A stretch of 42,371 nt of DNA. Origin: Chryseobacterium sp. SC28 (lineage in GTDB: Bacteria > Bacteroidota > Bacteroidia > Flavobacteriales > Weeksellaceae). A program made the translations under genes and the position numbers. Location of the stretch: contig NZ_QOVY01000020.1 of the NCBI RefSeq assembly GCF_003932955.1, positions 1 through 42,371 of the forward strand. The letters are read 5' to 3'. Below the pieces are notes generated by a model, which made no database searches, was not told where the DNA came from, and saw only the letters and a list, made by a program, of their open reading frames with translations. Of this stretch, positions 16,659 through 24,676 are shown one piece after another (position 1 is the stretch's first letter; the number at the start of each line of letters is the position of its first letter).

Positions 16659-17419
16659 TTTCTGTCTGCATGACCACCTATAATGGTGAAAAACATATCA
16701 AGGAACAACTTGATTCTATTTTAAATCAACTGTCACCAGATGATGAAGTCATTATATCAGATGATGGATCTACAGACGACACTGTAAATATTATAAACAG
16801 CTACAGCGACTCTCGAATCATATTATACCACCACAAAAAAAAGCATCAAAAATTTAATTTTGGATATACTGCGAAAAATTTTGAAAATGCATTAAATAAA
16901 TCAAAGGGCGATATTATTTTTCTTGCCGATCAGGATGATGTATGGTTACCAAATAAAGTACAGCAACAAACAGCAGCCCTTCAAAAAGCAGATTTGGTGC
17001 TCTCGGACTGTACAATTGTTGATGAATCGCTTAACACTATTATTCCTTCAAAATTTAAATTAGAAAAAATAAAAACCGGCTTTTGGAGAAACATCTATAA
17101 ACCAGGATATTTAGGCTGTTGTATGGCGTTTCGCAGGGATCTTTTGAAAGATATTTTACCAATTCCTGAAAATGTTCCTCATGATTTGTGGATCGGTCTT
17201 ATCTCTAATAATAAGGGTAAGGTTGAGTTGCTAAATATACCAACAGTGCTTTACAGAAGACATGATAATAATGTATCTGCTACGAGTCCCCTTTTTGTGG
17301 AAAAACAAAGTGATCTTCCTAAAAATAACAATACATTATATTTCAAATTACTGTACCGTTTTTTTATATTAAAAGAATATCTATTTTCAAGGTATAAACA
17401 AATTATAAAATTTAACTGA
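16655..17419 (+). CDS. Glycosyltransferase family 2, paralogue of the preceding gene
   Basis: 254 residues with the same layout as the gene before it: SVCMTTYNGEKHIKEQLDSI, the acidic pair in ISDDGSTDDT, the metal motif FLADQDDVWLPNKV, then GCCMAFRRDLL and VPHDLWIGLI. The two adjacent proteins share family, motif spacing and length, so they probably arose by duplication followed by strong divergence. It starts within the stop of the preceding gene (4 bp overlap). Donor sugar is unknown. Confidence 0.9.
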   Translation: MISVCMTTYNGEKHIKEQLDSILNQLSPDDEVIISDDGSTDDTVNIINSYSDSRIILYHHKKKHQKFNFGYTAKNFENALNKSKGDIIFLADQDDVWLPNKVQQQTAALQKADLVLSDCTIVDESLNTIIPSKFKLEKIKTGFWRNIYKPGYLGCCMAFRRDLLKDILPIPENVPHDLWIGLISNNKGKVELLNIPTVLYRRHDNNVSATSPLFVEKQSDLPKNNNTLYFKLLYRFFILKEYLFSRYKQIIKFN

Positions 17420-17432
17420 TAAAAAAACACAA

Positions 17433-18461
17433 ATGAAAATTTTACATGTAATAACACGTTCCGATCTGGGTGGTGCACAGTCAGTCGTAATAACTTTAGC
17501 AAACGCTATGTCTAAAGATCATCAAGTCACGGTTGCGGCAGGAGAAGACGGACCTATGTGGGATGCTCTGGATCGCAATGTGCGGAAAGTAAAAATACCA
17601 GAAATAGTACGCCCAATTTCACTTTTAAAAGATATCAAAGCCGCATTCAAACTCAGAAAACTATATAAAACGCTTAATCCCGACGTTATACATCTTCATT
17701 CATCTAAAGCTGGCGTTTTAGGCAGACTAGTTTTTCCTAAACATAAAACAGTCTATTCTGTCCACGGCTTTGATTCTATACGATTATCATATAAGAAATT
17801 TCTTCCCGTCGAAAGATTAATGAAAAATAGATGTAAGGCTATTGTTGTTGCAAGCAGTTATGATCGGCAAAATATGATTAAAGAAGGAATTGCAAATAAT
17901 CTCTATGTTATCCATAACGGCGTAGAAATTCCTGAACTAGAAAATAACTTACATATCGCGGGATTAGAAAATTACAAAAAAACAGTAATGTGTATCGCAA
18001 GGCTTTCGCCACAAAAACGTTTTGAAAGTTACGTTGAGATTGCCAGAAAACTACCTGAATATGCTTTTGTGTGGATTGGAGTAGACGAAAAATATGATAA
18101 TTTACCAACTAATCTTTTTTGCATAGGAAGCGTGCCAAATGCAAAAAAATATATACAAATCGCAGATATTTTTGTACTTCCTACTAATTATGAAGGTGTA
18201 CCAATTGTTATTATTGATGCCCTAAGTTATGGAAAACCCGTGGTATCATCAGATGTCGGAGGTATTTCGGAAATTGTACGTAATGGTTATAATGGATTTG
18301 TACTTCATAATGACGATAATATTTTTGCAGATAGGATAAAATATATATTAAATAACAATGAGATCTATAAAAGTTTTTCTAAAAAATCTCTAGAAATCTT
18401 TTATAAAGATCTTACTACCGAAAAGATGATAGAGGCATACTACGAAGTATATACTTTATAA
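17433..18461 (+). CDS. Glycosyltransferase family 4
   Basis: 342 residues with a GT-B fold. The N-terminal domain starts with ILHVITRSDLGGAQSVV, contains VIHLHSSKAGVLGRL, and VIHNGVEIP marks the domain link. The C-terminal nucleotide-sugar domain has CIARLSPQKRFE and the E-x7-E-like segment NYEGVPIVIIDALSYGKPVVSSDVGG, although the usual first Glu position is occupied by EGVP. It is a retaining transferase working on the cytoplasmic face. It is the last gene of the AT-rich block, and a promoter for the next gene follows. Confidence 0.9.
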   Translation: MKILHVITRSDLGGAQSVVITLANAMSKDHQVTVAAGEDGPMWDALDRNVRKVKIPEIVRPISLLKDIKAAFKLRKLYKTLNPDVIHLHSSKAGVLGRLVFPKHKTVYSVHGFDSIRLSYKKFLPVERLMKNRCKAIVVASSYDRQNMIKEGIANNLYVIHNGVEIPELENNLHIAGLENYKKTVMCIARLSPQKRFESYVEIARKLPEYAFVWIGVDEKYDNLPTNLFCIGSVPNAKKYIQIADIFVLPTNYEGVPIVIIDALSYGKPVVSSDVGGISEIVRNGYNGFVLHNDDNIFADRIKYILNNNEIYKSFSKKSLEIFYKDLTTEKMIEAYYEVYTL

Positions 18462-18510
18462 AACATCATTTAAAATTAACAAAATTTTTAAGATGTTTAA
18501 AAAAGGCCGG

Positions 18511-18541
18511 TTTGTATCAATGTTTATATTTAATATATTTG
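18511..18541 (+). promoter_or_regulatory. Bacteroidota-type promoter (-33 and -7) of the second sugar transferase
   Basis: TTTG at 18511-18514, a 19 nt spacer, and TATATTTG at 18534-18541 match the Bacteroidota consensus of a TTTG -33 element and a TAnnTTTG -7 element with normal spacing. Transcription should start near 18546-18549, giving a leader of roughly 55 nt before ATG 18605. This is the only site in the window where I see both elements well placed, and it splits the locus into at least two transcripts. Confidence 0.75.
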
Positions 18542-18604
18542 CAAAAACTAAACTGATGAAAAAGGTTAAAATAAAAGGATTAGAGAAGCCGTAATAAAAG
18601 TTTT

Positions 18605-19561
18605 ATGAAAGTAAAAACTTATTTGAAACCATCTAATCCACGCCAGCGATGCCTGTTTATCAATGTAAGCGATATATCGCTCAAGCTTTTTCGAGGGCAT
18701 AGACTCAAAAGATCTTTTAAAGTGATTAGATATAATTCCGAAAAAAACGATAAAAGTATTTTGGAATATGTAAACCGTTTGAATATCAAAACTATTGTAA
18801 TTGAAACCTCAAATCTAAATCACTTGCCTGAAAACTTAACCAACGATATTATCGATGCGAGACTTAATGGCGTTAGCGTTTATGATGCGCACGAGTTTTA
18901 TGAAATAGTCAACAGAAGAATACCTCTGGTAAAGCTCAATTCGAACGAATATCTTGCAGATGATATTTTTTCCATCGGATTGAAACACCGCTCAGGATTG
19001 TCCACAAAAAGGGTAGTTGATGTCTTATTGGCATTGGCTATTTTGCCCGTGGCTTTGCCTTTGATCGCATTGGGCTGTTTCCTCACTTTTATTTCTTCCT
19101 CGGGAAGAGTTTTCTTCGTGCAGGAACGGGTGGGTATGAACTCCAAAAGATTCAAGATCTACAAAATCCGAACTATGAAATCCGACCATAGCGGCGGCTA
19201 TACCACCTGCAATGACGACCGAATCACCCCTTTTGGAAAATTCCTCCGGATGTCCAAAATCGATGAACTCCCGCAACTCTATAATATCCTTAAAGGAGAC
19301 ATGAGCCTTATAGGTCCGCGTCCGGAAAGACCCGAGTTCGTAGAAATCTGTAATGCAGAAAATGCATATTATGACCTGAGGCACGTAGTAAAACCTGGCG
19401 TAACCGGCTGGGCCCAAGTCAATCTCCCGAAAGCAACCCCGGAAGACAACCTCAAAAAATTGGAATACGATCTCTACTATATTAAAAACTACTCACCCCA
19501 ATTGGATCTGGAAATTATATTGCGGACGATACAGGTGGTTCTTACTATGAATAGCAATTAG
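18605..19561 (+). CDS. Polyprenyl glycosylphosphotransferase lacking the N-terminal membrane domain (WcaJ/EpsE-like)
   Basis: 318 residues. The first ~125 residues look like the soluble Rossmann-like domain of long initiating transferases, ending in DAHEFYEIVNRRIPLVKLN. After it come a hydrophobic helix (residues ~138-165) and the catalytic domain: RVGMNSKRFKIYKIRTMK, the active-site IDELPQLYN, MSLIGPRPERPEF and KPGVTGWAQV. Long family members of about 460 residues have four or five N-terminal membrane helices; these are absent here and the upstream DNA does not encode them. DNA composition changes within the gene from AT-rich to more balanced near codon 130. It is a second initiating enzyme in the same locus. 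Confidence 0.88.
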   Translation: MKVKTYLKPSNPRQRCLFINVSDISLKLFRGHRLKRSFKVIRYNSEKNDKSILEYVNRLNIKTIVIETSNLNHLPENLTNDIIDARLNGVSVYDAHEFYEIVNRRIPLVKLNSNEYLADDIFSIGLKHRSGLSTKRVVDVLLALAILPVALPLIALGCFLTFISSSGRVFFVQERVGMNSKRFKIYKIRTMKSDHSGGYTTCNDDRITPFGKFLRMSKIDELPQLYNILKGDMSLIGPRPERPEFVEICNAENAYYDLRHVVKPGVTGWAQVNLPKATPEDNLKKLEYDLYYIKNYSPQLDLEIILRTIQVVLTMNSN

Positions 19562-19693
19562 CACCTTCCAAAAAAGCAATAAACCGTTGTTCAAATTGAA
19601 AGAAAGAGCCATTAGCCGCAGGTGTACTTTTTTAGTTCAATTTTCCTGAGTCTTATCAAATTCATAGTTTTAAATCCATAGGAACCTATCACG

Positions 19694-20239
19694 ATGAAAA
19701 TCAAAGAAACACCGCTCAAAGACTGCTATATCATCGAACCTACAATTTTCGAAGACGAAAGAGGATATTTCTACGAAAAATTCAACGAGGAAAAATTTGA
19801 GGAATTGACCGGCGCCAACGGTCATTTCGTCCAAGATAATATTTCGAAATCCTGCTATGGCGTCTTGCGTGGCATCCATCTGCAGAAGGGAGAGCACGCG
19901 CAGGCCAAGCTGGTGTCCTGCTTGCAAGGCAAGGTTTTCGATGTCGCTGTAGATTTGCGAAAAGATTCACCTTCTTTTGGTCGGTGGTTTGGCGTAGAAC
20001 TCACGGAAGAGAACAAACTGCAATTGTACGTTCCCAGAGGTTTCGGACACGGATTCTCCGTCTTGAGCGAGACGGCCGTATTTTCGTATAAATGCGATAA
20101 CTACTACAACAAAGCGTCGGAAGGTAGCGTGCTTTGGAACGATCCCGATCTCCATATTGATTGGAAATTGCCCCCCGCCGATGTGATTCTTTCCGAAAAA
20201 GATCAATTATCGCCGACTTTTGCTCAAGGAAATTACTGA
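19694..20239 (+). CDS. rfbC: dTDP-4-dehydrorhamnose 3,5-epimerase
   Basis: 181 residues, the normal length for RmlC/RfbC. It converts dTDP-4-keto-6-deoxyglucose to dTDP-4-keto-L-rhamnose. Conserved parts are EPTIFEDERGYFYE, the catalytic His in LRGIHLQ, VFDVAVDLRKDSPSFG, and the PRGFGHGFSVL segment with the downstream Tyr/Asp site. No rfbA, rfbB or rfbD lies in the window, so dTDP-sugar synthesis must be completed elsewhere. The TTRICH-like alternative of a related dTDP-sugar epimerase cannot be excluded. It is 132 bp after the sugar transferase, without a recognisable promoter. Confidence 0.95.
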   Translation: MKIKETPLKDCYIIEPTIFEDERGYFYEKFNEEKFEELTGANGHFVQDNISKSCYGVLRGIHLQKGEHAQAKLVSCLQGKVFDVAVDLRKDSPSFGRWFGVELTEENKLQLYVPRGFGHGFSVLSETAVFSYKCDNYYNKASEGSVLWNDPDLHIDWKLPPADVILSEKDQLSPTFAQGNY

Positions 20240-20244
20240 CGAAA

Positions 20245-21420
20245 ATGATAAGATTTTTTAGTGCTTTAATATTTTTAGCTTCACAATTTGTATATTCTCA
20301 GAAGAACCTTCCTATCATCGCATTTCAGGGAATTCCAGGGGACTACAATTCCGGTAGTCATTATGCAAATCTAAAAAATGCCGGTTTCAATGTGAATCTT
20401 CAAATGTATTCAAACATGGCCGAAGTAAAGAATGCTTTGATTCTTTGCCAAAAATATGGTGTCAAACTTATATTCTCAGTCTCGGGTTTGAAAGAATCAC
20501 CTGAAAAATTTGTAAATCAAGTGAAAGATCATCCTTCTCTTCTTGGTTATTACATTGAAGATGAGCCCAATACTGACAGATTCTCGGCATTGAACAGTAT
20601 TGTAAAAAAAATTCGGCTTTTGGATAAAAATCATGTGACGTACATTAATTTGCTTCCCAATTATGCTACTCCAGATCAATTAAAAGCTCCTAATTACAAC
20701 GAATATGTAAAAATGTATGCTGCTAAAGTAAATGCAAACGTTATTTCGTTCGATCATTACGCATTGGTGGATAACAAAATCAGATTTAATTTCTACCAAA
20801 ATTTGGAAATTATAAAACAAGTTTCTTTGCAAAACAATTTACCTTTTTGGGCCTTTGCGTGCTCTGTAATCCACTTTAACTACCGTAAACCGACTGTTGG
20901 GGGTTTAAAATTGCAACAATTCAGTAACTTGTTGTATGGTGCCAAAGGGTTGCAATATTATACATATTGGGGCGTCAATGACGAGTATTGGAAATTAAAT
21001 AACTACAGCTACGCTATCGTTGATTCTGCTGGGAAACCAACTCCTACATACAATATTGTTAAAGTGGTTAATGAACAAATAAAGAAGCTTTCTTGGATTT
21101 TTACCAAATCCAAAGTAGACTCCGTTTTTCATGTCGGAGACAGCATCCCCCTCGGTACCAAAAGAATGAATTTTTTGCCCAAGAAATTCAGAATATTCAA
21201 AACTTATGAGAGAAAGGCGCTGGTTTCTTTTATGTCCGCCGGAAACCGCAAATTTGTGATCGTCCAGAACAAAGATATCTTCAGACCAATGCCTTTCAAT
21301 TATCAGGTGGAAGCTGGCGTCTCGATGATCGATAACGCTACGGGAAAAATTAAAACCATATCCACAAGAGAAGCCATTTACAACATTCCACCCGGCGATA
21401 TCCTGATTTTTACCTACTGA
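20245..21420 (+). CDS. Secreted glycosidase-like TIM-barrel protein
   Basis: 391 residues from ATG 20245, 5 bp after the rfbC stop; the longer open frame overlapping rfbC is rejected. The N-terminus MIRFFSALIFLASQFVYSQ is a signal peptide with cleavage after YSQ. LLGYYIEDEPNT around residues 98-109 resembles the strand-4 end of TIM-barrel glycosidases, where an acidic residue acts as acid/base (Glu105 or Glu107). LLYGAKGLQYYTYWGV near the next strands and a C-terminal beta region complete a GH42-like layout. I cannot assign a numbered family. At the end of the locus it may trim or release the polymer in the periplasm or outside. Confidence 0.7.
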   Translation: MIRFFSALIFLASQFVYSQKNLPIIAFQGIPGDYNSGSHYANLKNAGFNVNLQMYSNMAEVKNALILCQKYGVKLIFSVSGLKESPEKFVNQVKDHPSLLGYYIEDEPNTDRFSALNSIVKKIRLLDKNHVTYINLLPNYATPDQLKAPNYNEYVKMYAAKVNANVISFDHYALVDNKIRFNFYQNLEIIKQVSLQNNLPFWAFACSVIHFNYRKPTVGGLKLQQFSNLLYGAKGLQYYTYWGVNDEYWKLNNYSYAIVDSAGKPTPTYNIVKVVNEQIKKLSWIFTKSKVDSVFHVGDSIPLGTKRMNFLPKKFRIFKTYERKALVSFMSAGNRKFVIVQNKDIFRPMPFNYQVEAGVSMIDNATGKIKTISTREAIYNIPPGDILIFTY

Positions 21421-21459
21421 TAATCATCCTTCTAATCCCATTCTTCCTTTATCAGTAGC

Positions 21460-21487
21460 CTGCGCTCCGCCGCAAAACCGCAGTTTT
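21460..21487 (+). terminator. Possible terminator between convergent genes
   Basis: CTGCG at 21460-21464 pairs with CGCAG at 21479-21483 over a GC-rich 14 nt loop and is followed by TTTTATT. It sits 40 bp after the glycosidase-like gene and touches the end of the convergent methyltransferase gene. The stem is short, so this is weak. Confidence 0.35.
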
Positions 21488-22655
21488 ATTCTCCGGCTGT
21501 ATTCCTGTGTTTCCCTTTTTTCGAACCGTCGTACATCTCATATTGTAGGAATCTCGTCTCCAATTTTCCGTTGTACAGTTTGATTTTTCTGGACGGTCGG
21601 AGGCCGATTTTCTTAGGCGCATCGAGGTCGGCAGAGATCAGCCAAGCCAATGTGTTGGGATAATGTTGCTTGAAGGTATCACCGATTTTCTTATAAAAAT
21701 CATCCTCGTTAATGGAAATTCTCTCGTCGTAAGGCGGATTGAAAACCATCAGAAGCGGAAACAAATCTTTCTCCGATTCGAAGAAATTTTTATGCTGTAC
21801 CGTGATGATATCCTCCATTTCGGCCGCGGCAATATTGGCTCTTGCTGCTTCCAACGCTTGCTCGTCCACATCATAACCAACGATTTTTCCGCTGAATTCT
21901 CGTACGCGGTTTAGCCGCACTTCTTTGATTGTCGAAAATAATTCGGCATCGTAATTCTTCCAGTTTTGGAATGCAAACCCTTTCCTGAAAGTCTGTGCGG
22001 GAAGATCTATCGCAATCATTGCCGCTTCTATCAGCAGGGTTCCCGAGCCGCACATTGGATCCAGAAAATTCCCTTTCCCGTCCCAGCCTGCCAATTGCAA
22101 CATTCCGCTGGCGAGCACTTCGTTGATGGGCGCCACCGTTTGCTCTCTCCTGTAACCCCGTTTGAAAAGCGCATCGCCGGAGCTGTCCAGCGAAATCGTT
22201 ACCAATTCTCTGTCGATATGAAGGTGGAATTTGATCTGTGGATTTTTGCTGTCCACGTTGGGGCGCTTTCTGTATTTCAGCACAAAGTAGTCGGCAATAG
22301 CATCTTTCATCTTCAGCATCATAAATTGGGAATGCGTGAATCTTTCGGAATTGATCGTCGTGTCAATCGCAAAACTTTGATCCACAGTCATATACTCGTC
22401 CCAAGGAAAAGCAAAAATCTTGTCATAAAACTTATTCTCGTCCCAAGCTTTGAAAGTCATCACGGGAACGATGATTTTCAGCGCCGTTCTGCAGGAATAG
22501 TTGATCTTGTAGAGAAAACCAAGATCGCCCTCACAATTGATCGCGCGGTTCTTGACTTCCACATTCCGGCCGCCTAATTTTCTGACTTCCTCCGCCAAAA
22601 TCTCCTCCAGCCCGAAAAAAGTTTTGATCTGTATCTGCAAATTTTCTGTGTCCAT
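21486..22655 (-). CDS. THUMP-domain RNA methyltransferase (RlmL N-domain / RlmK-L-like 23S rRNA m2G methyltransferase)
   Basis: 389 residues. The N-terminal half holds the ferredoxin-like and THUMP RNA-binding region (NLQIQIKTFFGLEEILAEEV...). The C-terminal half is a SAM-dependent methyltransferase with motif I LDPMCGSGTLLIEAAMIA and catalytic motif IV NPPYDERI, which in this group modifies N2 of guanine. Length matches Bacteroidota homologues of E. coli RlmL's N-terminal part; the second methyltransferase domain (RlmK) is absent. The -7 box TATTTTTG lies on the minus strand at 22660-22667, exactly 4 nt before the ATG. It is divergent from the next methyltransferase gene. Confidence 0.88.
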   Translation of the reverse strand: MDTENLQIQIKTFFGLEEILAEEVRKLGGRNVEVKNRAINCEGDLGFLYKINYSCRTALKIIVPVMTFKAWDENKFYDKIFAFPWDEYMTVDQSFAIDTTINSERFTHSQFMMLKMKDAIADYFVLKYRKRPNVDSKNPQIKFHLHIDRELVTISLDSSGDALFKRGYRREQTVAPINEVLASGMLQLAGWDGKGNFLDPMCGSGTLLIEAAMIAIDLPAQTFRKGFAFQNWKNYDAELFSTIKEVRLNRVREFSGKIVGYDVDEQALEAARANIAAAEMEDIITVQHKNFFESEKDLFPLLMVFNPPYDERISINEDDFYKKIGDTFKQHYPNTLAWLISADLDAPKKIGLRPSRKIKLYNGKLETRFLQYEMYDGSKKGKHRNTAGE

Positions 22656-22659
22656 TCCG

Positions 22660-22667
22660 CAAAAATA
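22660..22667 (-). promoter_or_regulatory. -7 box abutting the RNA methyltransferase start
   Basis: On the minus strand TATTTTTG (TAnnTTTG) is followed by four bases and then the ATG at 22655. Transcription would begin at or next to the start codon, suggesting a leaderless mRNA. No -33 TTG is evident. Confidence 0.55.
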
Positions 22668-22765
22668 TGGAATTTAGTTTGGCTTGTCGGTTTATGGGCA
22701 ATGAAAATGATAACAAGTTATAAAAACCATCACCGATCAACCATCAACAATCCACCAAAAAACAC

Positions 22766-22773
22766 TATTTTTG
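22766..22773 (+). promoter_or_regulatory. -7 box abutting the SAM methyltransferase start
   Basis: TATTTTTG, then CACG, then ATG at 22778: the same TAnnTTTG-N4-start layout as the divergent gene. The mRNA is probably leaderless or nearly so. Confidence 0.55.
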
Positions 22774-22777
22774 CACG

Positions 22778-23503
22778 ATGCAATGGTTCGAAGAATGGTT
22801 TGATACGCCATATTATCATATTTTGTACAGCGACAGAGATTATAAAGAAGCGGAAGATTTTCTCAATCTTTTGACCGATAATTTGCAACTTTCCGAAAAC
22901 GCCAAGATTATCGATCTCGCTTGCGGACGAGGCCGGCACGCAATCTACCTCAACAAACTTGGTTTTGAGGTCTTGGGTCTGGATCTTTCCGCACACAACA
23001 TCAGTTTTGATAAGCAATTTGAGAACGAATCGTTGAAATTCCGGGTTCACGATATGCGGCAACCCATCGAAAGCGATCCTGCAGATGCAGTTTTCAACCT
23101 ATTTACGAGTTTTGGTTATTTTGAAACCGAAGCCGAAGACAAAAGCGTGTTCCGCTCGGTGGCAAATGTTCTGAAGGACAAGGGTTGCTTCGTCCTCGAT
23201 TTTTTGAATGCTGAATATGTAAAAAAGAACCTCATCGAGACGACTGTTACGGAAAAACAAAATATCGTCTTCCATATCAAAAAGCATGTCGAAGATGAAT
23301 ACATTTTGAAGGAAATCGACTTTCAGGATCAGGGAAAGAATTATCATTTTTTCGAAAAAGTAAAACTGACAAGGCCGGAAAAAATAGTGCAGTATGCAGA
23401 CGAATTCGGTTTTGAACTCGTCCAAAGATGGGGCGACTATGAACTGAACGATTTCGATGAAAAGTCTTCTCCGAGATGCATCAATTGGTTCAAAAAGAAA
23501 TAA
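22778..23503 (+). CDS. Class I SAM-dependent methyltransferase
   Basis: 241 residues. Motif I is IIDLACGRGRHAIYLNKLGF and motif II ends in VLGLDLS, giving the SAM-binding Rossmann fold of the Methyltransf_25 type. FNLFTSFGYFETEAEDK and FVLDFLNAEYVKKN follow as in a widespread but poorly characterised group annotated only as class I methyltransferases. The short N-terminus WFEEWFDTPYYHILYSDRD is conserved in that group. The substrate is unknown. The zinc transporter gene begins 17 bp downstream, so they may share a transcript. Confidence 0.88.
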   Translation: MQWFEEWFDTPYYHILYSDRDYKEAEDFLNLLTDNLQLSENAKIIDLACGRGRHAIYLNKLGFEVLGLDLSAHNISFDKQFENESLKFRVHDMRQPIESDPADAVFNLFTSFGYFETEAEDKSVFRSVANVLKDKGCFVLDFLNAEYVKKNLIETTVTEKQNIVFHIKKHVEDEYILKEIDFQDQGKNYHFFEKVKLTRPEKIVQYADEFGFELVQRWGDYELNDFDEKSSPRCINWFKKK

Positions 23504-23519
23504 GAAACAAGCTGGCTAA

Positions 23520-24212
23520 ATGATCATCACTCTGCTCATACTAAGCGTTCTCATCGGTGTTTTTCTCGGGAAATATTTCGGGAGCAAGCAGCAGTTTGCC
23601 AAGAATCTTTTGATACTGAGTGCAGGTTTTTTTATCACGATCTGTCTTAATGAGGTGTTTCCCGAAGTTTACGAAACCGGCGGATCTTGGATCGGGATTT
23701 TTGTAATCCTGGGCGTTTTGATCCAGATGTTTCTTGAAAATCTCACCAAAGGCTTTGAACACGGCCATCTTCACCAGCATTCCGATGACCATTCGATTTT
23801 GCCTGTGGCCTTGATTGCCGGATTGTTTATTCATGCTTTTATCGAGGGGATTCCCCTGTCGCACGAGAAAGATTCGCTTTCCCCTTATCTGTTGGGGATT
23901 TTGTTTCACAATATTCCGATTTCTTTTGTTTTGGGAAGCTTTCTCTCGCACAGCAAAAGTTTTTCTACCAAATTTTGGATCATAGTTTTGGTTTTTGCCT
24001 TGGCGTCGCCTTTGGGAATGCTGCTCGGAAAATATTTTAATGAAAATTTGAAAGTTTATTTCTTAGCTGTTGTAGGCGGGATTTTTCTTCATATCTCAAG
24101 TGTCATTATTTTCGAAAGCAACAAGAATCACAAGATGGATTGGCAGAAGATCGTACTCGTAATCGTGGGAATTGCTCTTGCACTCATCGGACATCTTTTT
24201 CATCATCACTAA
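23520..24212 (+). CDS. ZIP-family divalent metal transporter
   Basis: 230 residues with eight predicted membrane helices. A short histidine-rich loop, HGHLHQHSDDHS, follows helix 3. The metal path is marked by HAFIEGIPL in helix 4 and LFHNIPISF in helix 5, the His/Glu motifs of ZIP proteins. The C-terminus ends in HLFHHH. ZIP proteins bring zinc or related cations into the cytoplasm. A start at 23520 gives a clean first helix. No metal-regulatory site is visible upstream. Confidence 0.9.
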   Translation: MIITLLILSVLIGVFLGKYFGSKQQFAKNLLILSAGFFITICLNEVFPEVYETGGSWIGIFVILGVLIQMFLENLTKGFEHGHLHQHSDDHSILPVALIAGLFIHAFIEGIPLSHEKDSLSPYLLGILFHNIPISFVLGSFLSHSKSFSTKFWIIVLVFALASPLGMLLGKYFNENLKVYFLAVVGGIFLHISSVIIFESNKNHKMDWQKIVLVIVGIALALIGHLFHHH

Positions 24213-24267
24213 TAAAAACATTTTCTTTTCTGGCCGGAAAGTGTTATTTTTACTCAAATTAAATTCA

Positions 24268-24642
24268 ATGGGACTTCTAGATCAACTATTCGGAAAAAAG
24301 GAAGAGCAGAAACAGAGCCAAAGCCTTTGGAAAAAAATCGAAACCGAGAGCGATCTCGACGCAGCCGTAGAACATTCTTTTCAGCAAAAAGTCTTGATTT
24401 TCAAACATTCAACCCGTTGCTTTATCAGCAAAACGGTTTTGAAGTCTTTTGAAAAACAAATGCAAAATTCCGACAAGGATCTGGCCTATTATTTTTTGGA
24501 TTTGCTGGCGCACCGCGATATTTCCAACCAAATAGAAGACCGCTTTGGCGTCACGCATCAAAGTCCGCAACTGATCGTGCTGGAGCAAGGAAAAGCAGTT
24601 TATAATGCATCCCACCAAAGTATTGATCTCGACAAAATTTAA
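24268..24642 (+). CDS. ytxJ: Bacillithiol-system redox protein YtxJ (BrxC-like)
   Basis: 124 residues from ATG 24268; an upstream in-frame start would overlap the transporter and is rejected. It has a thioredoxin fold with a monothiol-like active site: KHSTRCFISKTVLKSF, where the Cys before Ile-Ser corresponds to the TCxIS site of YtxJ/BrxC. PQLIVLEQGKAVYNASH gives the cis-Pro region. These proteins remove bacillithiol from proteins after oxidative stress. Its presence implies bacillithiol synthesis genes elsewhere. It precedes the Crp/Fnr regulator by 34 bp. Confidence 0.88.
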   Translation: MGLLDQLFGKKEEQKQSQSLWKKIETESDLDAAVEHSFQQKVLIFKHSTRCFISKTVLKSFEKQMQNSDKDLAYYFLDLLAHRDISNQIEDRFGVTHQSPQLIVLEQGKAVYNASHQSIDLDKI

Positions 24643-24676
24643 TTAATCCGTTTTTTTTCCAATCTAAGGCGCATCG

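Noticed and set aside
18493-18594. 33-codon open frame (MFKKGRFVSMF...) before the second sugar transferase
   Set aside because: It contains the complete -33/-7 promoter of the next gene and has no recognisable similarity; most likely chance in AT-rich DNA.
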